From DASTSN01 sp035760665 (GTDB taxonomy: Bacteria > Bacteroidota > Bacteroidia > Chitinophagales > Chitinophagaceae), in NCBI GenBank assembly GCA_035760665.1, contig DASTSN010000093.1, forward strand, positions 1 to 64,000: a DNA stretch of 64,000 nt, given 5' to 3'. Of this stretch, positions 43,946 to 52,475 are shown in pieces. Under the pieces are notes generated by a model. That model saw only the letters and a program-made list of their open reading frames with translations, was not told where the DNA came from and searched no databases. Both the position numbers and the translations under genes were made by a program. Within the stretch, counting starts at the first letter, position 1. Every line of letters begins with the position of its first letter.

Positions 43946-44925
43946 AAATGATGTTTTTGATCCTGGAGTATATTATCTAGCGTCCATTCGATTCGTTGCT
44001 CAAAATTATGCTTTCGTTCGGTACATTGCTCTTTGGAACAAATTCGGCAGGAAAAAGGTTGACAACCGTCGCTGTGAACAAATAATTCCATAGACTCTCC
44101 AAACCCGTTTTTTACCAGTTGCCCAAGCGCTTCAATTTCATCATGCGCCTGGTTTACATTTAAAAACCAGGGAACCGTCAGGTGGCAATCAAGGTGCAAC
44201 ACACTTCCGTACTTGATAATTCGCAGGTTATGCAGGTCAATCCAGTTATCCCGCCTGGCTGCATTTAGCAGGTGAACCATTTTCCGCAGCAGTTTACCAT
44301 CCGCTTCATCCATTATTCCGGCAATAGACTGGCGCACGATGCGGTAACCGGTGACGATGATAATGGCTGCAAACACGATTGCCACAGCACTATCGATCCA
44401 TATATACCCGGTAAAATAAATCAGTACCAGGCCAATGATAATGCCCAATGTGGAATAGCTGTCTGTCATCAGGTGCCGCCCGCTGGCTACAAGTACCAGG
44501 GAATCATTTTTCCGGCCCTTGCGAAACGATAAGTACCCGGCCAGGAAATTGACAATGGCCGTAAAGGCCACCAGGTAAATACCTGTATCCAGTTTGTGAA
44601 TCGTTACCGGATCGACCAGATTTTTAACAGCACTGTAGACAATGATGGCCCCGGCAGATAAGATCATCGATCCTTCGATAGCAGCAGAAAGAAACTCCGC
44701 TTTCCCATGCCCGTACGGGTGATCCAGATCTCTTGGCTTTGCTGCAACAAAAAGACTGTATAAACCAATAAAACCCGCGACGACATTCACAATACTTTCC
44801 AACGCGTCTGTCAGGATAGCGACTGAATGGGTTACATAATAGGCAGCAATTTTTATCAGCAGCAACAGCACCGAAAGAATGGCGACCGCTTTTTGAACTT
44901 TTACATTTTGTATAGCTGATTGCAA
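43942..44925 (-). CDS. Cation diffusion facilitator with Cys-rich tail; TTG start
   Basis: A 327-residue CDF transporter with about six membrane helices, metal-site residues in ILTDALESIVNVVAG and HLMTDSYSTLG, and a cytoplasmic domain (LHNLRIIKYGSVLHLDCHL). Such proteins export Zn, Fe or Mn with proton antiport. The tail holds several cysteines and histidines (CRICSKEQCTERKH), an unusual addition. The reading frame upstream is closed by TAA within 12 bp, so TTG at 44925 is the start. The gene overlaps OsmC by 4 bp. Confidence 0.85.
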   Translation of the reverse strand: MQSAIQNVKVQKAVAILSVLLLLIKIAAYYVTHSVAILTDALESIVNVVAGFIGLYSLFVAAKPRDLDHPYGHGKAEFLSAAIEGSMILSAGAIIVYSAVKNLVDPVTIHKLDTGIYLVAFTAIVNFLAGYLSFRKGRKNDSLVLVASGRHLMTDSYSTLGIIIGLVLIYFTGYIWIDSAVAIVFAAIIIVTGYRIVRQSIAGIMDEADGKLLRKMVHLLNAARRDNWIDLHNLRIIKYGSVLHLDCHLTVPWFLNVNQAHDEIEALGQLVKNGFGESMELFVHSDGCQPFSCRICSKEQCTERKHNFEQRIEWTLDNILQDQKHHL

Positions 44926-44984
44926 ACCGGAAAATTAAAAATTGAAAATACAGAAATAAAAGCGGGTTTGTCTGCTGCAGGGAA

Positions 44985-46415
44985 TCAGTCCGTTTTACTT
45001 TTCCTGATTTTTTTCAACAGGCGGTAATAAAATTCTTTATTAAAAAGCTGTGAATCACGCATAGCCTTATAAATCAAAAAAACACCTATCGGCACCAATA
45101 CAATTGTCGACAACCACATGCCAACCAGGGGAGAAAGAGTATTTTCTTTGGCAAATTTTTCCCCTGTAGTACTGCTAAAGTAAAAAATCATAAAGAAGAT
45201 TATCGCAAATATCAGCGGAGATCCAAGTCCACCTTTTCGTATAATAGAACCCAGTGGTGCGCCAACCATAAACAAAACAAGGCAGGCCAGTGATAATGAA
45301 ATTTTACGATGCCATTCAATTTCATGCAGCACAAGATCTTTTCGCATGGCATTGTAATCCGATAAAGCTACTTCGTTATTCAACCGGATATTGGTAATAC
45401 GATTTGCCGCTTCCCGGTCCACTTCTTTCTGCAGCGAGTCCGGGATCAGTTGTTCAAACGAGCTTACTTTTTTCGCACTATCCGGGGCAATATTTTTCCA
45501 ACTGCTGTCCAGGTATTTGATGAATTGTAAATTATCGAAAGTTTTGCTCACCGATGATCGTTCGAAATTTTTTAGCCGCTTATGCAGGGAATCAATTACA
45601 TACTGCAACTGTTTCATATTCCGCATCCGCTGGTTGTTTTTATTGATACTGTCGGCCGTGCGGTTAAACTGCAGTGAACTGAGATCGAACTGTTTCGTGT
45701 ATTCTTTAAATTTAATACGGATGAAATCAGAATTTTTTTCGCCACGCTGTCCTCTCTCCTGGTACCACCAGCCATCTTTTAACCGCATCTCCAGGTAACG
45801 GCGGTTATCAGTAATACGCATTACACCGCTTTCGGCCGTGATGAAGTTATCCTGCAACGGACTTCCCTTTTCGTAAATAATAATATTCCGGATGATGCTG
45901 TCATTGCTTTCTTTTTTACCCACTTTAATCGCAAACCCGTCAATCTTATCGTAGAAAACTCCCTCTTTAAGATCGAAAGCCGGTTTGGCATAATAAATAT
46001 CACCCAATAAGGTTCTTGATTTCAGGTTGGCAACCGGCATGATATAATTGGAAAAAAGAAAAGCCACGCCGCAGATTAACAAGGTAACCAGAAACAGTGG
46101 CCGCATAAAGCGGAGCAGGGAAATACCGGCGGATTTAATAGCCACCAGTTCAAAACTCTCTCCCAGGTTACCAAAGGTCATTAAAGAAGAAAGCAGTACA
46201 GAAAGCGGTAATGCCAGCGGCACCAATACAGCGCTCTGATACCATATAAATTCCAGAATGACCCCTGCACTCAAGCCTTTTCCAACAAAATCATCGATAT
46301 ACAGCCAGAAAAACTGCATCACCAATACCAGCAAGGTGATAAAAAAAGTAGCTATAAAGGGTCCGACAAAAGCCCGGATCAACAGTTTATCTAACTTCTT
46401 CAGCAAGGTTATCAA
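44985..46415 (-). CDS. LptF/LptG-family lipopolysaccharide transport permease; TTG start
   Basis: A 476-residue permease: an N-terminal membrane part with helices at about 12-40, 60-85 and 100-120, a large periplasmic beta-jellyroll domain (about 135-370), and three C-terminal helices (ISLSLACLVLFMVGAPLGSI and following). It forms the channel of the LptBFG exporter, which moves LPS toward the outer membrane. In Bacteroidota LptF and LptG are often encoded apart. The start codon is TTG, 12 bp from the start of the divergent gene at 46428. Confidence 0.88.
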   Translation of the reverse strand: MITLLKKLDKLLIRAFVGPFIATFFITLLVLVMQFFWLYIDDFVGKGLSAGVILEFIWYQSAVLVPLALPLSVLLSSLMTFGNLGESFELVAIKSAGISLLRFMRPLFLVTLLICGVAFLFSNYIMPVANLKSRTLLGDIYYAKPAFDLKEGVFYDKIDGFAIKVGKKESNDSIIRNIIIYEKGSPLQDNFITAESGVMRITDNRRYLEMRLKDGWWYQERGQRGEKNSDFIRIKFKEYTKQFDLSSLQFNRTADSINKNNQRMRNMKQLQYVIDSLHKRLKNFERSSVSKTFDNLQFIKYLDSSWKNIAPDSAKKVSSFEQLIPDSLQKEVDREAANRITNIRLNNEVALSDYNAMRKDLVLHEIEWHRKISLSLACLVLFMVGAPLGSIIRKGGLGSPLIFAIIFFMIFYFSSTTGEKFAKENTLSPLVGMWLSTIVLVPIGVFLIYKAMRDSQLFNKEFYYRLLKKIRKSKTD

Positions 46416-46423
46416 TATCTTTA
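46416..46423 (+). promoter_or_regulatory. -7 element of the 46428 gene, apparently leaderless
   Basis: TATCTTTA is one mismatch from TAnnTTTG and ends exactly 4 nt before the ATG at 46428, the same spacing as at 34860, 39558 and 55681. No -33 TTG is visible. Confidence 0.4.
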
Positions 46424-46427
46424 ATCT

Positions 46428-47039
46428 ATGAATCAGGCAAAAATAAGGCTTTCGGCACAGGAGATGGAATTGGTCACAAACACTGCATGGATTTTAACAA
46501 AGGCCCGGATTATGGAAAAAACAACTGCGCTGCTGGGCACACTGCAGCAGCGCATGGCCAGAATACTGCAGGTACATGCCGGCAGCATCCCGGCGGAAGT
46601 AACTGAAAGCAATGCCAAAATATCCAAAGGCGAAAACTACAAAGGCCTTCCTTACTTAATCCTTGACTATCCCCGGCGGTTTGACCGAGATGCCATCTTT
46701 GCCATACGCACTATGTTTTGGTGGGGGCATTTCTTCAGCATTACGCTGCATCTTTCCGGTCGTTACCAGGCATGCTATGCTCCAAAATTGGTGGCTGGTT
46801 ATAACAGGCTGGCCGAACAGCAATTTTATTACTGCATTAACGATGACCCCTGGGAGCATCATTTTGAAACCAGCAATTACCAAATGATCGAAACGGCAGG
46901 CAAAGAACGATTCGCCGGGTGCCTGTCGCAAAACGGTTTTTTGAAAATTGCCAATAAGATTCCTTTATCAGATTGGGATCAGGCAGATGACCGGCTGGCC
47001 GCACATTTTACCCAGCTGGCAGCACTCTTGTTTGACTAA
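46428..47039 (+). CDS. Conserved hypothetical protein, 203 residues
   Basis: I do not recognise a family. The protein is soluble-looking, with an N-terminal helix rich in Ala/Glu/Lys and a central aromatic part (PYLILDYPRRFDRDAIFAIR then MFWWGHFFSITLHLSGRYQ) followed by DPWEHHFETSNYQM. It is divergent from lptF with 12 bp between starts and overlaps the stop of the START-like gene by 4 bp. The close layout suggests a Bacteroidota-specific gene, but no function is evident. Confidence 0.7.
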   Translation: MNQAKIRLSAQEMELVTNTAWILTKARIMEKTTALLGTLQQRMARILQVHAGSIPAEVTESNAKISKGENYKGLPYLILDYPRRFDRDAIFAIRTMFWWGHFFSITLHLSGRYQACYAPKLVAGYNRLAEQQFYYCINDDPWEHHFETSNYQMIETAGKERFAGCLSQNGFLKIANKIPLSDWDQADDRLAAHFTQLAALLFD

Positions 47040-47413
47040 TTGCCGAGGCGGTGAAAGAGATCTTTTACCTGGTAATCCCAGAGCATACTCTGGTCTTTGA
47101 TTTCCTTTTTTTCTGCAAAATCTTTAATGACCAGGATGGTCTGGTTGGTAACTTCCGATTTTTCGATGCTAAACTCGAAGTATTCAGTTTTTGGGGCATG
47201 CATCCAGTGAAAGCGTATAAATTTTCCTTCCTCGCTCTCCAATACTTCCGCTTTTTCCGAAGATCCGTTCCAGGAAAAATAAAAAATGCTATCACGTTCA
47301 TCTACTTTATCAGCGAACCACTCCTGCAATCCGGCCGGGGTGGAAAGAAATTCATATAAAATAGAAGGCGAACACCGTACAGGGTACTCCAGGGTATATA
47401 ACTGTTTACTCAT
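47036..47413 (-). CDS. START-like / SRPBCC-fold protein
   Basis: A 125-residue protein with the START-like layout: EYPVRCSPSILYEFLSTPAG, LQEWFADKV, FSWNGSSEKAEVLE and FIRFHWMHAPKTEYFEF, resembling the AHSA1/START-like family. Members bind small hydrophobic ligands or act as co-chaperones; the ligand here is unknown. It stands alone on the minus strand, convergent with the hypothetical gene and 4 bp into its stop. Confidence 0.8.
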   Translation of the reverse strand: MSKQLYTLEYPVRCSPSILYEFLSTPAGLQEWFADKVDERDSIFYFSWNGSSEKAEVLESEEGKFIRFHWMHAPKTEYFEFSIEKSEVTNQTILVIKDFAEKKEIKDQSMLWDYQVKDLFHRLGN

Positions 47414-47719
47414 CGTCTGTTTTTAAAATATCTCATCAACCGGTGCAATTATAAAAAATAATTCTATGTGACAAAGTTTTTTGGCGTTTATTTTTAGCCT
47501 TTTTTGAAGCATGGAACCATTTATAAAATAAAACCATAAAATATGCGTTAAATAAGCAGGAAAGAATTTTTTGGGACATATTAGGGATTTTGTTAAATTG
47601 CTCTGAAGTTCAATACTTTCTGAAGAGCAAACAGGACATTGTGATGGGTATTTTGGGAGTATAACCAGACTAACGATAATTCTTTAACCCTTAAAATAAC
47701 CCATTTTAAACCCAGACCT
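47414..47719. other. Non-coding region upstream of rpoD
   Basis: About 306 bp of AT-rich sequence without a plausible gene. A seven-base TATTTTG at 47649-47655, one T short of the -7 consensus, is the best promoter candidate for rpoD, but no proper -33 element accompanies it. I see no RNA gene, terminator or clear operator. Confidence 0.4.
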
Positions 47720-47725
47720 ATGAGC

Positions 47726-48595
47726 ATGCGACAATTGAAGATCACGAAGTCGATTACGAATCGTGAATCTCAAAGTCTTGAAAAGTACCTCCAGGAAATT
47801 GGTAAGGTAGATCTTATTTCCCCCGAAGAAGAAGTAAAATTAGCCCGTCTTATCAAACAAGGCGACCAGCGGGCACTTGACAGGTTGACGAAAGCTAACC
47901 TGCGCTTCGTGGTTTCGGTAGCAAAACAATACCAGAACCAGGGATTATCGCTGCCCGACCTGATTAATGAAGGAAATTTAGGACTTATTAAAGCTGCCCA
48001 GCGCTTTGATGAAACCCGTGGTTTCAAATTTATTTCCTATGCCGTTTGGTGGATTCGCCAGAGTATTTTGCAGGCACTTGCCGAACAATCCCGTATCGTC
48101 AGGCTGCCACTTAACAAAGTGGGCTTAACCAACCGAATTCAAAAAGCCTATTCCCAGCTGGAACAGGAGTTTGAACGGGAACCCTCGGCAGAAGAACTGG
48201 CTGAAATGCTGGAAATGGACCTCGACGAGGTTTCTGCCACGCTGGGAATATCAGCCCGCCATGTCAGCGTGGATACACCACTTGCGGAAGGTGAAGATAA
48301 TACCCTGTTGGACGTGTTGGAAAACCCAAATGCGGAAAAAACGGATGCCGAACTGGATCACAAGGAATCGCTTAAAATGGAAATTGACCGCTCCCTGAAG
48401 GCACTCACAGAAAGACAAAAGGAAGTTATTTGCTATTTCTTCGGCATAGGCGTTGACCATCCCATGAGCCTGGAAGACATTGGCGAAAAATTCAACCTTA
48501 CCCGCGAACGGGTCCGCCAGATCAAAGACAAAGCCATCACGAAATTAAGAACCACTAATCGTTGTAAACAATTAAGAACATACTTAGGCGCATGA
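47726..48595 (+). CDS. rpoD: Primary sigma factor RpoD (sigma-70 family, short Bacteroidota type)
   Basis: A 289-residue sigma factor. Region 1.2 (SLEKYLQEIGKVDLISPEEE), region 2 (RFDETRGFKFISYAVWWIRQ, the promoter-melting and -10-reading part), region 3 and region 4.2 (MSLEDIGEKFNLTRERVRQI) are all present, but region 1.1 is absent, as in other Bacteroidota primary sigma factors, which read TAnnTTTG/TTG promoters. The start MRQLKITKSIT is used; an ATG two codons upstream is possible. Confidence 0.95.
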   Translation: MRQLKITKSITNRESQSLEKYLQEIGKVDLISPEEEVKLARLIKQGDQRALDRLTKANLRFVVSVAKQYQNQGLSLPDLINEGNLGLIKAAQRFDETRGFKFISYAVWWIRQSILQALAEQSRIVRLPLNKVGLTNRIQKAYSQLEQEFEREPSAEELAEMLEMDLDEVSATLGISARHVSVDTPLAEGEDNTLLDVLENPNAEKTDAELDHKESLKMEIDRSLKALTERQKEVICYFFGIGVDHPMSLEDIGEKFNLTRERVRQIKDKAITKLRTTNRCKQLRTYLGA

Positions 48596-48613
48596 TATAA
48601 ACTTTACTCTACT

Positions 48614-48621
48614 TATCTTTG
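48614..48621 (+). promoter_or_regulatory. -7 element before ffh, upstream of a hairpin
   Basis: TATCTTTG matches TAnnTTTG and is followed by C. A start about 5 nt later would put the rpoD terminator hairpin (48630-48659) inside the ffh leader, only about 4 nt from the 5' end. Confidence 0.5.
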
Positions 48622-48629
48622 CAAAGCTG

Positions 48630-48665
48630 AAAAGTGAACATTTTAAAATGTTCACTTTTTGTTTT
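48630..48665 (+). terminator. Perfect palindromic terminator between rpoD and ffh
   Basis: A 30-bp perfect palindrome (48630-48659, arms of 15 bp centred at 48644/48645) is followed by TTTTTG and more T. It fits an intrinsic terminator for rpoD, although it also lies downstream of a -7 element and could attenuate ffh. Confidence 0.8.
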
Positions 48666-48692
48666 CGTGTTTGTGCAAATCTAATGTGAACT

Positions 48693-50018
48693 ATGTTTGA
48701 AAATCTTTCAGAAAAACTCGAATCCGCCTTTAAACAGCTGAAAGGCCAGGGCAGAATTACAGAACTGAACATTGCCGCAACGGTGAAGGAAATTCGCCGG
48801 GCACTGGTAGATGCAGACGTCAATTATAAAATAGCCAAGGAATTCACAGACCGTGTAAAAGATAAAGCCCTAGGAGAAAAGGTAATCACGGCCATCAGTC
48901 CCGGCCAGCTGATGACGAAGATTGTCAAGGATGAACTGGCCGAACTCATGGGCGGCGCCGAAAGCGCCTTCAATGCAAAAGGCAGCCCGGCTGTTATTTT
49001 AATTGCCGGCTTACAGGGTAGTGGTAAAACCACTTTCAGTGGCAAACTGGCCAATTATTTAAAAACCCGCAAAGGCCTAAGCCCCATGCTTGTCGCGGCA
49101 GATATTTACCGGCCTGCAGCCATGGAACAGTTACGGGTTCTGGGTGAACAAATTGGTGTGGACGTACATATTGAACCAGAAAATAAAAATGCCGTTGCCA
49201 TTGCACAAAACGCTGTAAAGGAAGCCCGCAGCAAAAATAAAAATGTGGTGATCATTGACACAGCCGGCCGCCTGGCCGTTGACGAAGCCATGATGACGGA
49301 GGTGGCTGACATCAAAAAAGCTGTTTCGCCGCAGGAAATTCTTTTTGTAGTAGATAGCATGACCGGCCAGGATGCTGTTAACACAGCCAAGGCTTTTAAC
49401 GACCGGCTTGATTTTACCGGTGTTGTACTAACCAAATTAGATGGCGATACCCGGGGTGGTGCTGCCTTATCCATTAAATACACCGTACAAAAACCCATAA
49501 AATTTATTAGTAGCGGGGAAAAAATGGATACGCTGGACGTTTTTTATCCAGAACGGATGGCACAGCGTATTCTGGGCATGGGCGATATCACCACGCTGGT
49601 AGAGAAGGCCCAGCAGCAGTTTGATGAAGAGCAGGCAAAAAAACTGGAAAAAAAGATCCGAAAAAACCAATTTGATTTTTCGGATTTCAAAACCCAGTTA
49701 GAGCAAATCAAAAAGATGGGTAATATGAAAGACTTGCTGGGCATGATTCCCGGAGCAGGAAAACAATTGAAAGATGTGGATATCAGCGACGATTCGTTCA
49801 AAGGTGTAGAGGCCATGATTAACTCCATGACTCCTTACGAAAGGGAAAATCCCGATGTGATTGACCAAAGCCGCCGCAAACGAATTGCCCGGGGCGCCGG
49901 GAAAGACCTGGCCGAAGTAAATGCATTTATGAAGCAGTTTGAACAAATGCGCAGTATGATGAAAAATATGAACAAAATGGGCATGTTCGGTAAAATGATG
50001 CCGGGTATGAAACGCTGA
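48693..50018 (+). CDS. ffh: Signal recognition particle protein Ffh
   Basis: A 441-residue SRP54 GTPase. The N domain (about 1-85), G domain with G1 GLQGSGKTTFSGKL, DTAGRLAVDEAMM and TKLDGDTRGGAAL, and a methionine-rich M domain ending MNKMGMFGKMMPGMKR are present. With SRP RNA it directs membrane and secreted proteins to the translocon. It heads the translation-related group ffh-rpsP-rimM. Its leader appears to contain a hairpin (48630-48659). Confidence 0.97.
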   Translation: MFENLSEKLESAFKQLKGQGRITELNIAATVKEIRRALVDADVNYKIAKEFTDRVKDKALGEKVITAISPGQLMTKIVKDELAELMGGAESAFNAKGSPAVILIAGLQGSGKTTFSGKLANYLKTRKGLSPMLVAADIYRPAAMEQLRVLGEQIGVDVHIEPENKNAVAIAQNAVKEARSKNKNVVIIDTAGRLAVDEAMMTEVADIKKAVSPQEILFVVDSMTGQDAVNTAKAFNDRLDFTGVVLTKLDGDTRGGAALSIKYTVQKPIKFISSGEKMDTLDVFYPERMAQRILGMGDITTLVEKAQQQFDEEQAKKLEKKIRKNQFDFSDFKTQLEQIKKMGNMKDLLGMIPGAGKQLKDVDISDDSFKGVEAMINSMTPYERENPDVIDQSRRKRIARGAGKDLAEVNAFMKQFEQMRSMMKNMNKMGMFGKMMPGMKR

Positions 50019-50110
50019 TGCTGCACCTCCCTCTTTTTGCAAAACCGGAACTGCCGGGCGTTCGTTATGTTAACTGTTTATCAAATTATACCGGTTGTTA
50101 AAAAAAGATG

Positions 50111-50141
50111 TTGGCATTTTAAGCAGCAGCCGTTAATTTTG
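50111..50141 (+). promoter_or_regulatory. Promoter of rpsP
   Basis: TTG (50111-50113), a 20-bp spacer and TAATTTTG (50134-50141) form a complete Bacteroidota promoter. The predicted leader is about 43 nt. Confidence 0.75.
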
Positions 50142-50188
50142 CCAGCTTATAAACCCTATTCGTTAACGCCTTTAAATGTCTATTTAAA

Positions 50189-50635
50189 ATGGCTGTAAAA
50201 ATCAGACTGCAACGTCATGGGTCTAAAAAAAGACCTTTTTATTTCATCGTAGTTGCCGATGCACGTAGTCCACGCGACGGAAAATTCATCCAAAAATTAG
50301 GTACGTACAATCCCCTGACTGTTCCTGCTACTATCCAGCTGGATCGCCAGCGAGCATTAGACTGGCTGCACCAGGGTGCACAGCCAACCGATACTGTGCG
50401 CAGGATTTTAAGTTTCAAAGGAGTATTGTATCTCAAACATTTGCTCCGCGGCGTTAAGCTCGGGCTGTTTGACGAAGTGACCGCCATGGAAAAGTTTACC
50501 AAGTGGAGCACAGAGCATGAAGCTCAGCTGAAAAAGCGCCAGGAAGAAGCCATGAAAGCCAGGAGAGGTAGAAGACCTGCCCCAGGCCGCCGCCCGGAAA
50601 GAAGACCTCAGGGCCAGGCCGGCAGTGAAGAATAA
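50189..50635 (+). CDS. rpsP: 30S ribosomal protein S16, with C-terminal extension
   Basis: A 148-residue S16; the E. coli protein has about 80. The core (VKIRLQRHGSKKRPFYFIVV, DARSPRDGKFIQKLGTYNP) is in the first 80 residues, then an Ala/Lys-rich helix and an Arg/Pro-rich tail (ARRGRRPAPGRRPERRP) as is common in Bacteroidota. It has its own promoter and a terminator after it. Confidence 0.96.
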   Translation: MAVKIRLQRHGSKKRPFYFIVVADARSPRDGKFIQKLGTYNPLTVPATIQLDRQRALDWLHQGAQPTDTVRRILSFKGVLYLKHLLRGVKLGLFDEVTAMEKFTKWSTEHEAQLKKRQEEAMKARRGRRPAPGRRPERRPQGQAGSEE

Positions 50636-50660
50636 TACCTGCTGTTCCTGAAAGTTTTTT

Positions 50661-50695
50661 AAGGTGACATCATTGCATGTCACCTTTTTCTTTTT
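50661..50695 (+). terminator. Intrinsic terminator after rpsP
   Basis: A 10-bp stem AAGGTGACAT/ATGTCACCTT (50661-50670 with 50677-50686, 6-nt loop) is followed by TTTCTTTTTC. It separates rpsP from rimM. Confidence 0.85.
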
Positions 50696-50729
50696 CAAAA
50701 ACAGTTTCATCTTTGCGACAATTTCCCGT

Positions 50730-51245
50730 ATGACCGAATACTTCAAAATAGGAAAACTGGTGGCCGCTTCCGGCTTAAAAGGTGAACTGATCTTAAAACA
50801 CGAACTGGGCAAAAAAACCTCCCTGAAAGGTTTGCAAACCCTTTTCACAGAAGAACGAAAAGACTCCTTTTTACCCTGGTTTATTGAAACCGTGAAAATT
50901 AAAAATGCAGAGGAAGTATACCTCAAATTAGAAACCATCAATACCCGCGAAGCCGCTGCGAAACTTACCCAGAAAGAATTATGGGTTACCGCAGCTGACT
51001 TTAAAAAACTGGCCGCCAAATCCGCTCCTATCAACCTGCTGGGCTTTACGGTGGTTGACAAACAGCAGGCTTTGGGTGAAATCCTGGAAGTCATCGAACA
51101 ACCGCATCAAGTGCTTTGCCGGCTGGAAATCAACAGTAAGGAAGTCCTCATTCCCTTAAACGAAAGCACGTTAAGCAAAATTGATCATGCTAAAAAACAA
51201 GTGTACGTTACATTACCGGAGGGGTTGCTGGATATTTACCTCTAA
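50730..51245 (+). CDS. rimM: Ribosome maturation factor RimM
   Basis: A 171-residue RimM, starting MTEYFKIGKLVAASGLKGEL. Both domains are present: the N-terminal barrel and the C-terminal PRC barrel (NLLGFTVVDKQQALGEILEV to VLIPLNESTLSKID). It helps maturation of the 30S head. A CATCTTTG element one mismatch from consensus lies at 50708-50715. Its 3' end overlaps the convergent DinB-fold gene by 38 bp. Confidence 0.93.
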   Translation: MTEYFKIGKLVAASGLKGELILKHELGKKTSLKGLQTLFTEERKDSFLPWFIETVKIKNAEEVYLKLETINTREAAAKLTQKELWVTAADFKKLAAKSAPINLLGFTVVDKQQALGEILEVIEQPHQVLCRLEINSKEVLIPLNESTLSKIDHAKKQVYVTLPEGLLDIYL

Positions 51246-51807
51246 CACCCTGTAAAGCCTCCAGCGTATGTTCTATCTGTAAAAAATGCCGCTGCTGGTG
51301 AGCAATGAGAAAGCAAAATATATCGCCCAGTTTTAACTTCACCAGCTTTGTGAGGGAAATAGGTATGCGTATGACACCCAAATCCTTCGTCTTCGCCTCT
51401 TCCAGTAAAGCCAGCAGCCGCCGCTGATTTTGTAAAAATACACTCAGCACCGGCACTACATCCGGGTGCGAGGAAGGCCGGTGGTTTTTGGGTGATTTCA
51501 TCCTGGATTTCAGTTGACCGTTTTCTTTCGGCAACATCAGTTGTGTAAAATAATGCCCCAGCCAACCGGGAGAAAAATATATACGGGCAGGTTTATTGGC
51601 ACTAAACGAGGTTTCAATGGCCGGTAAATAGTAACCATCATAGCTGTTAAGATGTTCCAGCACCTGCACCACGCTCCATTTCCCGGTTGCCGGCTGAGCC
51701 AATAACTGGCCGGGATCATCGGCCCTGAGACGCTCAACGATTGCCATTTGCCGCCGCACATCTGATTGTAATTGCTCCAGTAACGTTTCGCTTCTAAATT
51801 GTTTCAT
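51208..51807 (-). CDS. DinB-superfamily (four-helix bundle) protein
   Basis: A 199-residue DinB_2-type protein: MKQFRSETLLEQLQSDVRRQ, WSVVQVLEHLNSYDGYYLPA (first His of the metal site) and FCFLIAHQQRHFLQIEHTL (second His pair). These are metal-binding bundles related to thiol transferases; the substrate is unknown. This is not the DNA polymerase also named DinB. The start at 51807 is taken; an ATG at 51825 adds six residues. It is close to a Crp-family gene on the same strand. Confidence 0.85.
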   Translation of the reverse strand: MKQFRSETLLEQLQSDVRRQMAIVERLRADDPGQLLAQPATGKWSVVQVLEHLNSYDGYYLPAIETSFSANKPARIYFSPGWLGHYFTQLMLPKENGQLKSRMKSPKNHRPSSHPDVVPVLSVFLQNQRRLLALLEEAKTKDLGVIRIPISLTKLVKLKLGDIFCFLIAHQQRHFLQIEHTLEALQGVRGKYPATPPVM

Positions 51808-51822
51808 AAAATTAAATTTACA

Positions 51823-51830
51823 CAAAGCTA
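51823..51830 (-). promoter_or_regulatory. -7 element of the DinB-superfamily gene
   Basis: TAGCTTTG on the minus strand matches TAnnTTTG, 15 nt before the start codon. No TTG lies at the usual distance. Confidence 0.4.
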
Positions 51831-51883
51831 CCCACGGCGTTTTTCAAAAATCTTTGCCTGCACCAAGATTTTAAACTGCGTAA

Positions 51884-52465
51884 TTACGAAAGCCGTACAG
51901 TGCCCAATAATTTGCTAAAGGTAGCCGGATCAATTCCAAGATAAGAGGCCAGGTACTTGTGGGGAATGATTTGCAGAACGTGGGGGCTGCGGCGCAGCAA
52001 GGTTTTGAATTTTTCTTCAGCACTAAAACATTGCAGCTCTATCTGTCGCTGCAGAACGCCTTTTAAAGCAGCAGCCGTCGCCTTCAGAATCATTTTTTGA
52101 ATAGCCGGATAACGGTTCATCAAGTCATCGAGTTGTACGTACGTGGTTCTAAGAAAGTTGCTGGCTGTTAAGGTTTCAAAAAAATACAATGATGGAGTTT
52201 GCGTGAGAAAGGAATCAGCCACTCCGGAGAATGATGGTGGATAGGTGAAAACGATTGTTGCCTCCTCTCCATTTTCACCAATATAATACGACCGTTGCAG
52301 GCCCTCCAGGACAAAATAAAGATAGCGCTCCGTTTCACCAGGGGCCGTCAGCATGGTTTTACGCCGGCAACTGAACGGCTGCCAGATAGCAGCAAAAGCC
52401 TGCCACTCCGCTTCGGGAAGCCGGAATATGTTTTCTGTAAATTCTTTTAACTGATTGCTGACCAC
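51884..52465 (-). CDS. Crp/Fnr-family transcriptional regulator
   Basis: A 193-residue protein with a cyclic-nucleotide-binding-like barrel (APGETERYLYFVLEGLQRSY, then FTYPPSFSGVADSFL) and a short C-terminal HTH (IPHKYLASYLGIDPATFSKL). It lacks the E-x3-R recognition residues of CRP/FNR in the HTH, so it is unlikely to read the TGA-N6-TCA boxes near 60.2-60.8 kb. It follows the hypothetical gene upstream by 10 bp and precedes the DinB-fold gene, a common pair in Bacteroidota. Confidence 0.85.
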   Translation of the reverse strand: MVSNQLKEFTENIFRLPEAEWQAFAAIWQPFSCRRKTMLTAPGETERYLYFVLEGLQRSYYIGENGEEATIVFTYPPSFSGVADSFLTQTPSLYFFETLTASNFLRTTYVQLDDLMNRYPAIQKMILKATAAALKGVLQRQIELQCFSAEEKFKTLLRRSPHVLQIIPHKYLASYLGIDPATFSKLLGTVRLS

Positions 52466-52475
52466 CCGTAAAGAT

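Noticed and set aside
51208..51807. Reading the DinB-fold gene as a DNA polymerase
   Set aside because: It has the four-helix DinB_2 pattern with His residues; the Y-family polymerase is the separate gene at 52990-54159.
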